64,000 nt of DNA from Micrasema longulum (GCA_022494885.1 JAGVSM010003945.1:302840-366839); one strand, 5' to 3'; counted from the stretch's first letter, positions 22,293-34,407 are shown. Numbers and translations are program-made. Notes: generated by a model not told the origin, from the letters alone.

Positions 22293-22357
22293 ATGCAATA
22301 GCATATAAAAATGCTTTAGTTTAATAAAACTAAAGCATTTTTTTTTATGTATTGCAT
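22293..22357. repeat. Short perfect hairpin (16-bp stem, 4-nt loop)
   Basis: aaaaatgctttagttt (22307-22322) and its exact complement (22327-22342) flank an AATA loop. An outer atgcaat/attgcat pair at 22293 and 22351 extends it with bulges. It could be a MITE relic or a small-RNA-type hairpin. Expression is unknown. Confidence 0.7.
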
Positions 22358-22981
22358 AATCAGCGCTATGATTTTTGAAAGTTTTGTTAGTTTGAAATTA
22401 GTCCGCATGTGACGTCTCAAGTTCTCTTCCTCTTCTTCTCGGTGAGTTTTGCTGATAGGTCAGCTGGCTTCCCGTAAACCGGAAATCTATCACAACTCAA
22501 TTGATTTTGATGTAATAAAAAAATCATTAAACATATGTTTATTTGCGAATAATTATAATATCGTGCGGCGTTTGCTTTTCAAATATTTTTCAGTTTTTTT
22601 TTCATTTGGATTAAGTTTACTGTTTATGTACTGCTACTTGTAAAAACCTGTAATTAGCTTATTTGTTCTGTTTTATTACAAATGATAAATGAAGCCATTG
22701 ATTATCCGAATAAAGAACAAAAAAAAATATGATTCTTTTTATTTTTCATCGTTTCAAGAAACTTCGAAGTACAATTAAATGCAAAAATTTTTGCGATGCG
22801 TAAGAAAACATTTTTCATATCCAGTTTCTCGTAGCACTGAACTTTTTCATTGTAATGTAAGTTAATTTTACAATACTGATGCATATTCTGTATCTAATAT
22901 TATCAATATCATTAAAACAAAAAGTACTTTTCGAGAGTCATTTTTCTTCAGATCCTGTTAAACAAGATAAATCCTTTTTAA

Positions 22982-23060
22982 ATTTATTTCAACAGAGAGG
23001 GAAAAAGTTTTCGAGAAGAAATTTGGAAGTCTAGGCATTTACAGGGCAGATAAATCCGAT
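22982..23060 (+). mobile_element. Giant-foldback family FB1, partial arm
   Basis: It has atttatttcaacagagaggg, gaagtctaggcatttacagg and then breaks. It matches the left arm of the copy at 39907-40441. Confidence 0.75.
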
Positions 23061-23910
23061 TACAGATAAATCCTATTTTAAAGTAAGACTTTGTAAATTC
23101 ACGATCTTTTTGTAAAAGAACGGCATCACGAATTAGTAGGAATGTTGCACGTTACAAATCTGACCAATACTTAGTCCAGTGATGATACAATTGATGATCT
23201 AAAGCAAAGTAACGATATGGATTTTCAAAACTCCGATATGAAAAATGTCACATTTAGAATATTAGTCATAACATATAATTTTATCGGGTTTATTTTATTT
23301 CCACCATAATATTTAGATTAAACAAAACGGATATGACTAAAAATAGCAGGCGGGCGTGCACAATACTAAATTATAAACATAAAAACGAAATACTTTTAAT
23401 TTTAATAAAAAATATCAGTATGTATGTACACTATTTTTAAGATTTTAAAGTATTTTTCAATGTAAATATATAACACTGGTTTGTTTTAAAATATTAAATT
23501 TGAAAAGTGAAACATTTGAAAATAGACATTTAAGGCAAAGTGAGGTCATTTGCTGGTGGACATTTTTACGTAAAATAACACGATAGTGCTGGTCAACTGG
23601 TATAATTTGAGAGTCAAATTCGAAGAGGGATTGAAATTAAATGCGTTTGAAATCGGTTAGTAAATATCTGTGGTCGGATAACAGTTTCATATAAATTAAA
23701 CTGCCAGTTAGGTTGGGAAGCTGATTTTCCCGTTAAAAAGTGGGTATTAAAATATTCAAGTTCGATTAGCACATTAATATTATATTTGGTAAATGGAGTG
23801 AATTAAAATATGTCCGTGTGGATAAAGTTACCTATTTTTATTTATCTCACCGTAGCAGTAAGAATAATAGATAAAATATATAAAAACAAACAAATTATTG
23901 AGTCGTTTCG
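23061..23910. other. Non-coding AT-rich stretch, nothing recognised
   Basis: No coding frame or repeat was recognised. Confidence 0.4.
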
Positions 23911-23914
23911 TAAA

Positions 23915-24400
23915 CAGAAATGGATAGAACGGCACATGTCTGTCTTTGCATTCGCTTTCTCTGCATTCATACATAGGCGCCGATTATGCCATATCTTTCC
24001 CATTCCCAACATTATTTTAGTAGTTATTTAGCTGTCCATTCACTCTATAAATATTTCCAAACCGACGTTTCTTAATTTTGTCAATGCGTTTTTGTTAATG
24101 CAATATCATGCGTTGTTTTACCACACATTCGTCTAAGACATCGCATTTCTAAAGAATTCACTCGACTTTAACTCCTTTTTTCCAATTCCACGGGCCACTT
24201 CTACAGATTAGCGTCGGTACCATTGCTTATTTATAGAAGTGAATTGTGCATAGCCAAACTGCAATTCATTTTGCAATTCATTTTGCCTGCAGTACACATT
24301 CAGTCTGTTCCCGGCACTCACCCCCCTTCCAATATATTTATCTGTCTTTCCATCTCTAGTAAACATACTTTACAGATATGCCAATTATTCTACTTGTTTC
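23915..24400 (-). pseudogene. RTE-like LINE C-terminal part, frameshifted
   Basis: Minus-strand readings in changing frames give GKTDKYIGRGVSAGNRLN, then a KKE.KSSEFFRNAMS-like stretch with frameshift, LTKLRNVGLEIFIE, and NRRLCMNAEKANAKTDMC. These align in order with the plus-strand copy at 13690-14840 (GKTEKAIERRVSAGN, MNAVEMRSLG, RRCMNVEDVY). Confidence 0.65.
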
Positions 24401-27265
24401 AGGATACCTCCTCCAACAATGATCTCGCATTTAGACATACTTTCATCTCTTTCAACAACTAAAAAAAACAGATATGTATACCTAATAAAAAAAGTCACGT
24501 TTCTTCCTAATCTATATCCAAGAGTACCTTGAATATCTGATCAGAGATCAACTGCTTTAAATTCTTATTCGATTAAGGCGACGAGGAGCATTTTAAATGT
24601 GGGGCGCGGTAAAGATATAAAAGATCCCATAAACATAAACATCGGGTCTCGTTCAATTGTCTTTTAATAGGACACGCGCTTAATAATTTACCCGTTAAAG
24701 GAATAAGTGAGCGTAATGGTAAAACACGGTAAAGGTAACGAACGTGCCGGTATAATTTACTAGCGACATCTTGTTGGTAATCGCCGATTGTGCACTTAAA
24801 ACACTGCAATTAAACGAAAGAGATGTATTATTATAGTGCGTTTGTAGCTCGGGAGCGTGTACGCAAATGCAATTAATATAATTGTTATTCAATCTTGCAT
24901 CTGAACGAGCAAAACTAGATCGGCGAGAAAGAAGAATTACGGGAGTAAATTAGTTATCAATCTCTGAAAACGTATCGGATAAATATCAAACAATACTGTG
25001 AAGGAGACAATTTGTATTAAACTATAATAAACTGAACACAAAGTGGTACATAAATATACCACAAGAATTGAGGTGTTTACTTTATAATATTTCGTATTAA
25101 TAATAAGTCAAATGTCACCGTTATAACATACACTAGTAGATCTGTTTTCCACTCAGCTTTTCCAAATGAAATACAAAGGTTTATAATTTTAAAAGAACAC
25201 ATTTTGCAAGGTTTGTTAAAACGTAAATCAACACAAAATATGCGTCCTATAAAGAGTTAAGTGAGATTAAATCTCAATAAACAGGTATCATTATGTAGAT
25301 CAAATACTTAGCGAAAGTGAGCTGTGTTAGGAGTTAGGAGTACGTTCCATCGAAAGTGAGCCAATTTTTGATTGACAACATCAAGTTTGGAAGACTAATC
25401 ATGCTATTCACTATAAACTATACACACAAGCTGACATCTGCTTTGACAACGCATTACGGGCAGTGATAATATTAGTAAACAAGTTCGCATACGGAGCGTT
25501 ATAGAACAGACCCACGGGGATATGAAATATTTAACCTGATTAAAGCCGATGGCACACATTCTTTACCGGTTAGTCCAGCCCTTCGAGGTCGAAAGTGGTT
25601 GCTTTTTAGATCACATGTCGTTAAATTCATAAATATATGCCAATTTTATAAAAGAGAGAAAATTCATGCAAACGAGTATACGTACCTACTCCACATATTC
25701 AACATTAAGTTCGTTATTTTTCTTTTAAATTGTACTATTATTGTATGGACGCATTACTATCACATACATCTGACTACTGTTCGTTAATAAATAATAATAC
25801 GGGTATAATATTGGAAACATAATTTGATGGGCGTAAAAAGGCACTAGCGCAAAATGACTAAAATAAAGCTTTTTGGATTTACGCATTGACGGTATTATAC
25901 AGATAAAGAGTTAAATCAAGATTGATTAGGGTCGTAAATAAACGTAGCGATAAACTGTTTACTAAAAAACAAACAAAACTCATAAAAATGCAAAAAAGCG
26001 GGTTTAAATTTCACTCGCTGTATCATGTTTGGATGCTACACTCCCGTGTTTATGTAATAATATTATAACTCTCAAAATGGCGTAAAACTCATTTTAGGCG
26101 TCTATTAACACGGAGCGCCTCATTAAAATAACAGGCGTCAAAAACGGTTTATACCTTAAAGTACCGTTAATTTCCCACTAGATACTCACGTAGAAGATTA
26201 CAGTTTTACCATACGTTTTAATTGCTTTTATTTGAGATTCTTCCTAAAATGTAGTCCCGTTAGCTCGGACAGAAATCTGTGTGTCGTGTGACATTTTTGA
26301 TAAGGTAACATCTCGGTTCCTGGCCCAATATCCACCGAGGTACATAAAATTCCTTTAGACAACCCATCTATCGCTTCGAGGGCCTCTATAACGCGGTATG
26401 GGATCACAGATCACCTATACACGATAAACGGACACGATCATGCGCGTACATTTTATTCAAAGTGTCTTGATCGGACATTATCGTTCGATTTTAGGCCACT
26501 GAAAGAGGATTCACTGGGTCAGGTAATGACTATCTGTTCTGGAACCTACCTAACTAACTAACTAACACATGAGAAGCTTGTAATTATTTTAAGAAAAAAA
26601 TGAAACAAAAAACCGTTAAAAGAGAAACCAATTGATAAAAAAACACTTCTGTATCGTGTGAGAAATTAAGATATTATTAATTAGACTAAGATGGAGAGAT
26701 TTCATATTAAATGTAGAGAAAGGTTGTTTAAAGTCGTAGGGACTTGTATGAAGAACGGAAGGAACTGTCGATTACAGCCAGGAAAAAATAGCTTCATTAA
26801 AAACGTAAAAAAATATAGCAAACTGATTTATACAACCAGATAAGACAAGTGAAGACGAATGATTGACGTTACACTTTCTGGATAAAATCGTTTTACCGGA
26901 CTAACAGCTCATAATCAATTTTATATTAATAATAATAATAATAATATTTAAAAATCGTCTCAACACTACATAATATCAAACTTCCTGGTTTTGAATTAAG
27001 AGTATATTTTCTTTGACATGTATTTTCCCTATTACAGAGGTCCGATAAATATCCTGGAGCCATATCATGAAGAGATTTGAACACCGCCCAGCCCTGCTTA
27101 TATTAAATTATCTCTGGGCATTTCAGCCAATACAAGTCTCGAAAATATTGCAAATAGTAGGTAATATAATACTATTAACGTGACCGTAGCAAGTAACGAT
27201 TTTTAGGGAAACATTCTCGAACATTAATTCTCAGTATCATTATGAAAACTTATTCGAAATTGGAT
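24401..27265. other. TE-poor non-coding stretch
   Basis: No TE protein or family repeat was found over 2.9 kb. Simple repeats are (AACT)n near 26545-26567 and (AAT)n near 26926-26948. Sections such as 24570-24900 and 26200-26520 have more balanced composition than their surroundings, but I see no coding frame. Confidence 0.4.
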
Positions 27266-27267
27266 CA

Positions 27268-27420
27268 GGTTGCGGTCCCGTGGTTAGTGCTGCAGACTCA
27301 CGGATCAGAGGTCCGAGGTTCGAACGGCACTTTATCTTAACTTGATTCCCAATTTCTAATAGTAATTTAAATACAACCGTTGATAATGGACCTAAAATTA
27401 TTTTTATTGGGTAAATCGTA
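27268..27420 (+). mobile_element. tRNA-derived SINE (family 3)
   Basis: The head ggttgcggtcccgtggttag with box-B-like aggtccgaggttcgaac is followed by acttgattcccaatttctaa. The same order is at 47361-47505 (+) and in reverse at 38375-38500. Confidence 0.7.
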
Positions 27421-27424
27421 TTGT

Positions 27425-28050
27425 GACCGACTGAAACGAGATTTTCACCTAAATCCGAAACCGAATTTCGGCTTCAGTTCTAGTTTCGGCCGAAACCGAA
27501 ACTTATTTAAATAAGTTAAAAGTCATTTCAAAACGCCCCAAATAAGGCGTTTTTATTGTTAAACCTTATGATGCAACCTTTCATTAAAATAAGTGTTAAA
27601 TAAAATAAATGGCATAAATGATTATTTATGATTAATGCATTAACATTGTGGTCAGACATTTTAAGTATTGTTATAAATATTAGTATATAGCCACAAAATC
27701 GGTACGTGATTATATGCTAATATTTACTAACATTAGTTAAAGGGCGTAAATTTAATTAGTAAATTAGTTTGTTTTTAGCGCTGTTTGGTTCTTTTTTATG
27801 TTATGCAGGTATAATTTATATGTAACAGTTCTTCAATGTACGCTATAGGAACTTTAACTTATTAAGGAATTACAAAAATACAAATATAAAAGATCTTAGA
27901 ACTCACAAGAACTTAGAGCCATACGATGCACCCGAGTACAGCCGAATGTAATTCTTCACATCTCGACCGCACGTTTCGGCTGAGTGAAATCCGAACCGCG
28001 GCCGAAACTTGTTTTACTGGCCAAAACCGAAATATCGATCGGTTACTAAA
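27425..28050. mobile_element. hAT-like non-autonomous element with TTTCGGCCGAAA-type blocks (tentative)
   Basis: Clusters of ccgaaaccgaa, tttcggccgaaaccgaaac (27420-27515) and gtttcggctgag, cggccgaaac, ccaaaaccgaaat (27970-28035) flank an AT-rich middle with no coding frame. Subterminal palindromes of this kind are typical of hAT-type elements. Terminal repeats and target duplication were not resolved. Confidence 0.45.
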
Positions 28051-28232
28051 ATCGTAAGAATGCAAATATTTGTTTTTATGACGATGAATTGAAAATAAAA
28101 TGTACGTATGTATGTGGCTGCATATATTTTTTAATTTCGTTTTTTTTAAGTGTTATATTTTGTTTTTTTTTTTTTAAATTGATTATGCATTCTCGTTTCT
28201 TTTTTATATTATTTTGAATACTTTTTTTTTGC

Positions 28233-28360
28233 ATTACAACAGGTCGGAAGACCCAACAACAGTAGTTAATTACAGCACACAACACCCAGGCTTGAGAAGA
28301 ATCACATTTATTTTTTGTTTTCTCTCCGGGAATGGAACCCGGAACCTCCCGTGCGTGATT
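28233..28360 (-). mobile_element. tRNA-derived SINE (family 1), truncated
   Basis: It reads as the complement of the family-1 tail (cattacaacagg), the body (acacccaggcttgagaagaa) and box B (ccgggaatggaacccggaac). It stops after cccgtgcgtga, so box A is lost. Confidence 0.8.
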
Positions 28361-29650
28361 CTTTTTTCAGGTTCAACCTGTGTGTTACCTAAGTGTTCTT
28401 TATTTTATTTTATGGATTGTTTTCATGCTTATAAAGCTTAACTAATAATTTCTTTTTTTTATATAAAAAAATTCTAAACATGTTGGTTGTATAAGTAAAT
28501 ATACGATTAAGTGTGGTAAACTGTATATTCGTATTTTCCGCTATTTATTCGTCAGTTTCGCTTGTAAAAGGGACTGTTTCACAGTTCAAAATGTTGCTCT
28601 ATTGCTAAATTCCCGTGTTTTAGATTTATGACTTTTCTTCAGTTACCTGACATTTAAACGGTTCGTATAGAGAAATGCAACATGAGAATTATGTACAGTG
28701 TGCAGATGTCAGAATGATGTGTTGGAAGTTAAGAGAATCCGCCCAACTGAGGGTTCGTACCAGAAACTAGCTACCAAGAACATCTGAATAAGTGAAAAAA
28801 AATTAGGATACACCTGTTGAGCAATGGCAGTAGGTTTTTTTACTTTCAAAGGTAATTTTTATTATAATTATTTTACTAAGATTGAAATATAGTTACATGA
28901 AATATTTAACCAAAAAATTTAAAATGAAATAAAATAATGGTATAGTTATTAATTAATCATTCCCGCTTGTAACTTATTTTTAAAATTATTTTTAAGCGTA
29001 ATGAAAGAGTATAAATATATGTAATAATGATCAAAACAATTTTTTTTTGTTTAGATATGATCAGAAATCAGTATCTCAATAAACATTAAATCAATAAATC
29101 AAGTAGTTTATCAAAGTCGAGAGATCTTTTGAGCTGCTCATAGAAACTACTGTAACTAATTGGATTAATCAATAAGCATACAATTAATAATGATGGGAGA
29201 CTATTCGTTTGTCATTAGACAATGGACGTAGATAAATAATCGAGAAATTTTAAATAATTACTAATTTGTGATTGATGGACAGAGAAAAAGGATCATCTGA
29301 ACTACCACTATTCATTTATAAAACAGGAAAACGAAATATAAATACATAACTCAATTCGTTTGTGTAATGTAAATGTACGTATGTGAAGTACATAATTTAG
29401 AAATAATATAATTAAAGGCTCGACACGATTTTTTATGTTTGCATTAAAATCTAACATAAATAACTATAAAAATTTAAATACTAAACACACGGTGAGATAA
29501 TATAGGGAGGTAAAAAAAATTACAAATATATTTAGCAAATTTTGATAATTTTAAGAATATTTAAAGTACAGTGGATATCGCTCTGACAAAAAACAATTTG
29601 TATTTTGAAATCGGTGAGCATCGGTAAATATATTGTAGTAATGTTAGTAT
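28361..29650. other. Non-coding AT-rich stretch, nothing recognised
   Basis: No coding frame or shared repeat was recognised. Confidence 0.4.
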
Positions 29651-29652
29651 AT

Positions 29653-29898
29653 GTCCGGGCGGATGAAGAATACAGTTATGTGTGAATCAGTACCATAATC
29701 CTGGACGAGTGTTTTCGACTCGATGGCTACTCTTAAAAGTCCGACTCGTAGTGAAGTGGATGACACGTCCGCTTACCATGCTCGAGGTCCCGGGTTCGAT
29801 TTCTGGGAAGATCAACATGATTTTTTTTAACGGTGGTTTTAAATTAAAATATTTCATTGTCCCTGGACTGGCACCTAAAGCGTAAGACTGGTCATCTT
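29653..29898 (+). mobile_element. SINE family 2, 5' part (interrupted by LINE)
   Basis: It starts gtccgggcggatgaagaata, has cctggacgagtgttttcgac, box-B-like ggtcccgggttcgatttctg, then atatttcattgtccctggac and ggcacctaaagcgtaagact. The missing 3' part is at 30853-30953. Other copies lie at 36045, 58698, 63460 (fragment), 60395 (tail), and in reverse at 55268 and 58245. Confidence 0.85.
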
Positions 29899-30852
29899 TA
29901 ATTTAATTGGTGTATGCATTGAGGAAATAGGAAACTGGATGGCTGAAAACAGACTAATATTAAACCCATCAAAAACGGTTCAACTATGGGTGGCTTCAGC
30001 CAGACGACAGAATTTAATTCAGGATACGGCAACACCCGATGTAAGGAGTACCGCTTTACCCACCGTTAAACTACTGGGAGTTCTAATTCTGACCTTTCTC
30101 TTGACGCTCAAATTAGTAGAACGATACGTTCATGCTTCTACCAGCTGGGACAAATTAAATGCATACGCAAAAATTTGCCGATTGATGCCGCCCGTCAATT
30201 AATAAATGCGTTTGTAGTGTTTAGAGTTGATTATTGTAATGGTATCTATGCAGGTCTACCAATGAACAAAGTGACTCGCCTACAGTCTGTGTTAAGTTCT
30301 GCAGCGAGACTTATTTTCGGAATCTTTAAGTTCAGTCATATCAGTCCACTACTTCGGGAATTACACAGGCTACGTTTTCCACAGAGGGTGGAATACAAAC
30401 TCTGTTGGCTTATGTATAAGTCACTGCGCTACTCTGCTCCGGAATATCTAAGGGAACTATGCATGCCAGATGAACTGACTGACAGACGTCTTACGCTTAG
30501 ATCAGCTACGTCTACGGTGAGAGGAAACGTTATTATACCTCTACGCAAACAGCGCACTAAATTCGGTAAACGCGCATTTGCGGTCGCAGACTCTATGTCA
30601 TGCAATGATCTCCCAGCAGAGGTGCGAGGCTGTGAGAGAAAAGTGATGTTTCGGAAAAAATTGAAAACCCACCTGTTATCTAAATCATTTGAATAAATCC
30701 GTAGCATGTGATAACAAAATAAATTGTTTTAATTAACTAACAAATTTAAAAGCTTCAATTAAATTTATTTATCTATATAATCACTTTATAAAGCGCCCTT
30801 GAGGTATTATATTACGAAAATGGTGCTATATAAGTTATCCATTATAATAATA
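29899..30852 (+). pseudogene. CR1/L2-like LINE 3' half inserted in a SINE
   Basis: Two overlapping plus-strand frames (29939-30202 and 30175-30696) meet at a frameshift near 30180. They read WMAENRLILNPSKT, FRVDYCNGIYAGLP, LQSVLSSAARLIFG, ISPLLRELHRLRFPQRVEYK, and FRKKLKTHLLSKSFE with a stop. This is the RT thumb and C-terminus of a CR1/L2-type element. The UTR ends with gcgcccttgaggt, gctatataagttatccatta and an (TAA)n tail. Homologous 3' end at 41555-41615. The element is 5'-truncated, and a possible ATCTT target duplication (29894 and 30853) flanks it. Confidence 0.8.
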
Positions 30853-30953
30853 ATCTTACCTTTATGTAACAAAAAATATTAAGATACGCCGCTTTTGGTG
30901 TCCTAATGCAGTGCCTTATGCACCATTATGTGCAGAAAGAGAATAATAATGAT
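30853..30953 (+). mobile_element. SINE family 2, 3' part
   Basis: The stretch tttatgtaacaaaaaatatt, aagatacgccg, gcagtgccttatgcaccatt, and a gaataataatga end is the family-2 3' end found intact at 36180-36275. Confidence 0.85.
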
Positions 30954-31600
30954 GAGTAATTTAAGTTTATATGAAATATTTGATATCCATGAGTGCAGCG
31001 TTAGGAAATATGAAATGAATTAGGTTTATGTAAAAGTCAAAACATATCAATGTTTAATGTGTATATCATATCAATGTTTATGTACACTGAGTAACCCATC
31101 TCAGATCTCAGATGAAGATAATCCATTGAGTAAGAGATGGTACTTGTAATCCGAATTGATAAAGTGTTATCAGTGGCGAACAGGACGAATCGGAGGAGAT
31201 AAATCTGTCGAGCGGACTGTGGTCCAGTACCGCGTCCCACGCATCTCCGTCTCCTGCAATAATGTCATGATCAACTCATAATGTCACAGCCTCGTGGTCC
31301 GAACGTCATATGTTATGGAGACCTCGGTGGGCGAACCGTGAGAAATGCAACGAGGACTTGTGGACGCTTCACGCCATCTTGTCTGTAGATACGAGTACTT
31401 GACGAATCATCGTGAAATTTTGACCCTAATTAAACTTGGGTCTTGAATAATTCATTTATTCATAATACAATAATTGGGTAATGCATCAGTTCGATGTCAT
31501 TTTAATAAGAAATGGTGACACGCCAAATAGGAAATAATCAGAAAAATCATGAACATGATGTTTTGAAGTAAAATAAATAAATTTGCTTTTCTATATATAC
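30954..31600. other. Non-coding stretch, partly GC-richer, nothing recognised
   Basis: 31150-31400 is GC-richer than average. The 67-codon minus frame in it is not recognisable. Confidence 0.4.
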
Positions 31601-31874
31601 ACGGTGTTTCAGGACCAGACCGCGAAACTTCAGAAGAACATTAGTAATAGTATTAATTTTTTAAACTCACTCTTTTCATGAAAAAAATTTATTATAATTT
31701 ACAGACGGGGAAAAAATAGTCCGCGTCCGGTGCGTATCGTTTCGTTGGTCAAATGCATTTTAGATTTTTTTTTTTTTAAATAAAAAAATGCGATAATTAT
31801 AAGGATGTTTATTAAAAGTACACCATAAAAAATGCTTCTCTGAAGTTTCGCAGTATGGCTCTGAAAAATGGTGT
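31601..31874. mobile_element. MITE with ~45-bp imperfect TIRs
   Basis: Left end acggtgtttcaggaccagac and cgcgaaacttcagaagaaca; right end is the inverted form (cttctctgaagtttcgcagt, aaaaatggtgt). The interior is A/T-rich and non-coding. Confidence 0.75.
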
Positions 31875-32525
31875 TTAAGTTATATTTCTAACAAACGTCA
31901 TCTTCTACGCGATTCGTGAATTCCATGTTTACGTTTAAGAAAACACCAAAGTAGATTTTTTAGTTTAGTGCATTCCGATGACAAAGTATATTTTCAATTG
32001 GCGGAGATGGCAGATATTGGAAATAAAAGATACAAAATCTTCAAAATTACATTTCAGAAAAACTTCAAAAACGGTATTTTTAATGCGAGTAAAACCGATA
32101 TTAATAATATGTATAATATAATATATTCATAATCTTAGAGGGTGGGGGTCAGTGCTATGAAAGCTCCTGACGTCACTGCGACCTGCGAAGATCTATTGCG
32201 ACGGGTCCCCGTGAATAGTTCTCGCCCTCAAAGCCCAGGGCCTCGATTACAATGGGATGTTAAAATTTATTATCAATTTTATCTACAAAGTAAAATTAAG
32301 GTTTCTGTGTGAAAAGCAGAATATGCATACAATTTTTTCTTCTTAATATGTTCAATTGTAGGTTACCGACGAAGATACTTTATAAATATACTAATTTTCG
32401 TACACATACATCGGGTTTTCTTTATAGACAGTCGAAGATAACTCTGTTAACTTCCCATTGTGATCGGGGCCCTGGTCTCTACAAGCAGCCTGTCTGCTGG
32501 GTGGAAGGCGAGAGTTTACATTTTA
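31875..32525. other. Non-coding; probably includes a LINE 3'-UTR near its right end
   Basis: Nothing is recognised at 31875-32400. 32400-32525 directly follows the stop of the RNase-H-type fragment and is likely its 3'-UTR. Confidence 0.4.
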
Positions 32526-32840
32526 CTAAATCTCCCCCTCCAAGTCCAGATTCGTAAAGTATCGGGCTATTAGGCAGGGAGCGAGCTCCTGAGCATTCTC
32601 AGGTTTAACCAGTGGTCCCCCGAGGATGAGACTCCTTTTATGATGCAAAGAATCACACTCACATAGAATGTGTATAGGTGTTTCCTCATTTGCGCTGAAG
32701 AACCTACATCTAGAAGTTTTGGAAAGGTTCATTCTAGCAAGGTGTTTGTGCGATCTGCAGTGCTCTGTAAGGGCTCTAGTGATAACCCTCACTTGATTTC
32801 GGTTAAGATTTATTAGGTCGAAGGCAAACCTTTGCAAGTA
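32526..32840 (-). pseudogene. R1/I-type LINE C-terminal (post-RNase H) fragment
   Basis: The minus-strand reading has VRVITRALTEHCRSHKHLAR, SRCRFFSANEETPIHILCEC, then SLHHKRSLILGGPL and a stop at 32526. The LTGHC...HL...CR.C...EET..HILCEC pattern is the zinc-binding tail after the RNase H domain in several non-LTR clades. Here one Cys of the usual C..C pair is replaced by Phe/Ser. No RT part remains. Confidence 0.7.
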
Positions 32841-32883
32841 CCCTTTTAATATAATATATGCTGATATTATGTTAATAAAATTA

Positions 32884-33412
32884 GTATAAAACCACTCACC
32901 GACTTGTCTGTCTACCGGTTTCGAGACGTAACCCGTCTCTTCGGCAGGACAACAACACTACACCAACATGCAAATATCACTACACACGTTCACCATAGTA
33001 GATTTGCAAAAATATAAAATCGACATGCAGGTTAGACACATGCTTCACTACGCCACCACCGAGGGTTAATGACTTATAAAGCTAAATATTTCAAAAGGTT
33101 AACAATCGGAAAAGGAGGAAAAAGGAAGGGGGAGGGTAGGGTGACCATTACAATGAAATATCGAATAATGGACTATATTGGAAAGTTACTTGATTATTAA
33201 TTAATGGGACATTATTTTTCAAAGCCTTCTTTATGTAAAAAATCTCCATATTATTTACTTTCAGTCCTTAATTATTTATGTGTAAAAATTTAACACCGGT
33301 ATCTTTATTAAATTCATGATTTGAGTCTATAATGTGGTTGGCGAATTCTGAGAAGATATTATTACTAAGACATCTCATGTGCAGACAGATAAGTCGGTGA
33401 GTGGTTTTATAC
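32884..33412 (-). pseudogene. Penelope-like element, GIY-YIG-side fragment with inverted ends
   Basis: Minus-strand reading 33360-33180 gives FSEFANHIIDSNHEFNKDTG, VKFLHINN-stop-GLKVNNMEIF and IKKALKNNVPLIN. This is the conserved tail after the Penelope endonuclease (family: FA.HL....H.F......VLH...KG.K.N.LE...I.K). One stop breaks it. The two ends (gtataaaaccactcaccgac at 32884, and its complement to 33412) are inverted copies, and an accggtttcgagacg/cgtctcttcggcaggac motif lies inside the left end. Confidence 0.75.
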
Positions 33413-34240
33413 AAATTTTATGAACATAATATTAAAATTTTGGATCACAAAGTTAATGCTTTGAATATTAATAATATAATATATGCTGTTTCGGGAAAAT
33501 TTCGTTGCATTCTTTTCATAGATTTACAGCAAACCCTTTGTCATTTTGCAGTCTGGCTCAGTCACTATGGTGAAAGAATGATAGTACTCGTATTTAAAGA
33601 CAAACCATTTGCAAAAAACATTCTTTCAATACATATTAACAAAATAATGCGCTTGTCTAAGTAAACAAGATTTCTTCGCTAATCTTTAAGATACGGTGAA
33701 ATCATTCAGAAGGCTCGTACAAATCTTAATCTAAACGGTCGTTTCAGAAAACGTCTAGAAGGTAATTTATCTTGTTCGATGTACGATAATTAGAAATGCA
33801 ATTTCAATATCAATCATTATTGAACTGTGCAACCAAGCAACGGTTTTAGCTTAGCGACCCAATGTATAAATAATAATTATTATTAATATCCCACGCACTC
33901 AATCAATCATATTAAAGGTAAGGCTATGGCACACGGTATGCACGGGAATAGTATCCGGTCTTCGTTAATTAACTGTAAATATATTTTGAGATAAACTCGA
34001 ATTTGTAGAAGAATATATTTACCAAATGACATTCAATTTGTGAAAGAACATTTTTGTTGGGGATAAAACCATAAGCGTAGTTTGGCCTAAATATTATATT
34101 TATGAAATATTAACAGCCCTTATTTGTGAGAAACACCCACCCGACTTTACCATTATAAAGTGATATTTTTATTAAGGTATGAATACGCATAACAGAGGAA
34201 TAATTTTCCCGCTAGACTAAAAAAAAGGTGGTATTTTTTT
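33413..34240. other. Non-coding stretch, nothing recognised
   Basis: An 87-codon plus-strand frame at 33401-33664 begins in the Penelope-like terminus and resembles nothing known to me. Confidence 0.4.
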
Positions 34241-34244
34241 TTAA

Positions 34245-34382
34245 TACCACTTACTCGTAGCGATTTTTCTATGTCTACCGGTTTCGGTATAGTGGAATTT
34301 GCATGTTAGTGTAAATAGTGTCCTGACGAAGAGACGGGTACGTCTCGAAACCGATAGACGTAGAAAAGTCAATAAGTAGTTA
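34245..34382. mobile_element. Penelope-like terminal-repeat remnant (inverted pair)
   Basis: The ends tttttctatgtctaccggtt and aaccgatagacgtagaaaag pair over about 37 bp. Between them lies gacgaagagacgggtacgtc, the same terminal motif as in 32884-33412. No coding part. Confidence 0.65.
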
Positions 34383-34407
34383 TATGCAAATATTTACAAA
34401 CAATTAT

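Noticed and set aside
27268..27330. Possible functional tRNA gene (tRNA-like head with box A and box B).
   Set aside because: The head is followed by a conserved non-tRNA body shared with 47361 and 38375, so it is a SINE. No cloverleaf with intact acceptor stem was found.
33401..33664. 87-codon plus-strand frame.
   Set aside because: It starts inside a Penelope-like terminus and continues into AT-rich sequence with no recognisable domain.
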